From Clostridia bacterium (GTDB lineage Bacteria; Bacillota; Clostridia; Christensenellales; CAG-138), in contig JAUNJX010000005.1 of NCBI GenBank assembly GCA_030533005.1, positions 1-64,000 of the forward strand: a DNA stretch of 64,000 nt, given 5' to 3'. Position 1 is the stretch's first letter; each line of letters starts with the position of its first letter. Below are positions 63,646 through 64,000 of the stretch, piece by piece. The translations under genes were made by a program, and so were the position numbers. The notes under the pieces were generated by a model that saw nothing but the letters and a program-made list of their open reading frames with translations, ran no database searches and was not told the origin of the DNA.

Positions 63646-64000
63646 TTATCTTTCCACTTCCTCCATGACAAACGCTTCGATGATATCGCCTTCATGGATA
63701 TCGTTGAAGTTTTCGATGCCAACGCCGCACTCATAGCCCTGCGCCACTTCCTTGGCGTCGTCCTTGAAGCGCTTGAGCGATGCGATCTTGCCCTCGTGTA
63801 CGATCACGCCGTCGCGCACCAAGCGGATCTGCGCGTTGCGCACGATCTTGCCCTCCTGCACATAGCAGCCCGCGATGGCGCCAACGCCCGTGATCTTGAA
63901 GGTGCTGCGCACCTCCAAGTGTCCAAGCAGGTTCTCCTTGAATACGGGCGCGAACATGCCCTTCATGGCCTGCGTGACCTCCTCGATCGCGTCGTAGATG
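63646..64000 (-). CDS. infB: Translation initiation factor IF-2, C-terminal part
   Basis: The last 117 codons are in the window; the gene runs off the right edge. [80 protein letters not shown] and [13 protein letters not shown] are the IF-2 domain IV region that binds fMet-tRNA. Upstream of rbfA as in Bacillus. Confidence 0.97.
   Translation of the reverse strand, partial: IYDAIEEVTQAMKGMFAPVFKENLLGHLEVRSTFKITGVGAIAGCYVQEGKIVRNAQIRLVRDGVIVHEGKIASLKRFKDDAKEVAQGYECGVGIENFNDIHEGDIIEAFVMEEVER

Overview
The window is a stretch of chromosome from a GC-rich, anaerobic, endospore-forming member of the Firmicutes (class Clostridia or close to it). Anaerobic markers are NfnAB, a [FeFe]-hydrogenase-fold protein, the oxygen-sensitive class III ribonucleotide reductase (nrdDG) and two Rex-type redox regulators. 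Spore markers are spoVAC, spoVAD and spoVAE. The order rbfA-nrnA-truB-ribF-rpsO-pnp-ylxY-mlpA, the pair yabE-rsmA and the group yggS-sepF-divIVA match the low-GC Gram-positive gene order known from Bacillus. I cannot name the species. I saw no rRNA, tRNA, CRISPR array, insertion sequence or prophage.

Layout. 0-7 kb: a redox block. An FMN-binding lipoprotein diverges from nfnAB; then come a Rex-like regulator, a sensory [FeFe]-hydrogenase-like protein with a PAS domain, and a translationally coupled PP2C (SpoIIE-type) phosphatase. 7-17 kb: transporters, an amino-acid racemase, a poorly known cluster (GNAT-membrane fusion, degenerate glycerate-kinase-like protein, orphan), asnS, and a Myb-like regulator coupled to an M14 peptidase. 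17-21 kb: rsmA, yabE and a MecA-type penicillin-binding protein, the last two diverging from promoters that leave almost no 5' leader. 21-28 kb: a LacI-type-sensor/GGDEF fusion, a DUF134 regulator, nrdDG behind an NrdR box, and exported proteins. 28-32 kb: a GntR/ABC-transporter operon. 32-39 kb, minus strand: coaX, a Dabb protein, uvrB, uvrA, a nitroreductase, then a canonical rex. 39-45 kb: a VanW protein and a 1063-residue hybrid histidine kinase. 45-64 kb, almost all minus strand: an XRE/membrane pair, spoVAD-spoVAE, an EAL protein, HU, a cysteine desulfurase, a small zinc-ribbon peptide with a double-glycine leader, a CAT-like acetyltransferase, spoVAC, divIVA, sepF, yggS, and the mlpA-to-infB translation/RNA block, which runs off the right edge.

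How the parts fit. The left block looks like control of NAD(P)H/ferredoxin balance: NfnAB interconverts the carriers, and the Rex-like protein, sensory hydrogenase and phosphatase look like a sensing chain. c-di-GMP turnover is represented by one cyclase (sugar-type sensor) and one EAL phosphodiesterase. The spoVA genes for dipicolinate uptake are split into two units about 5 kb apart, each with a nearly identical forespore-type promoter block.

Most notable: the duplicated forespore promoter on the split spoVA genes; the double-glycine leader fused to a zinc ribbon; the Rex-like protein with Asp in its dinucleotide-binding loop beside the sensory hydrogenase; and three genes with promoters so close to the start codon that their mRNAs should be leaderless or nearly so.
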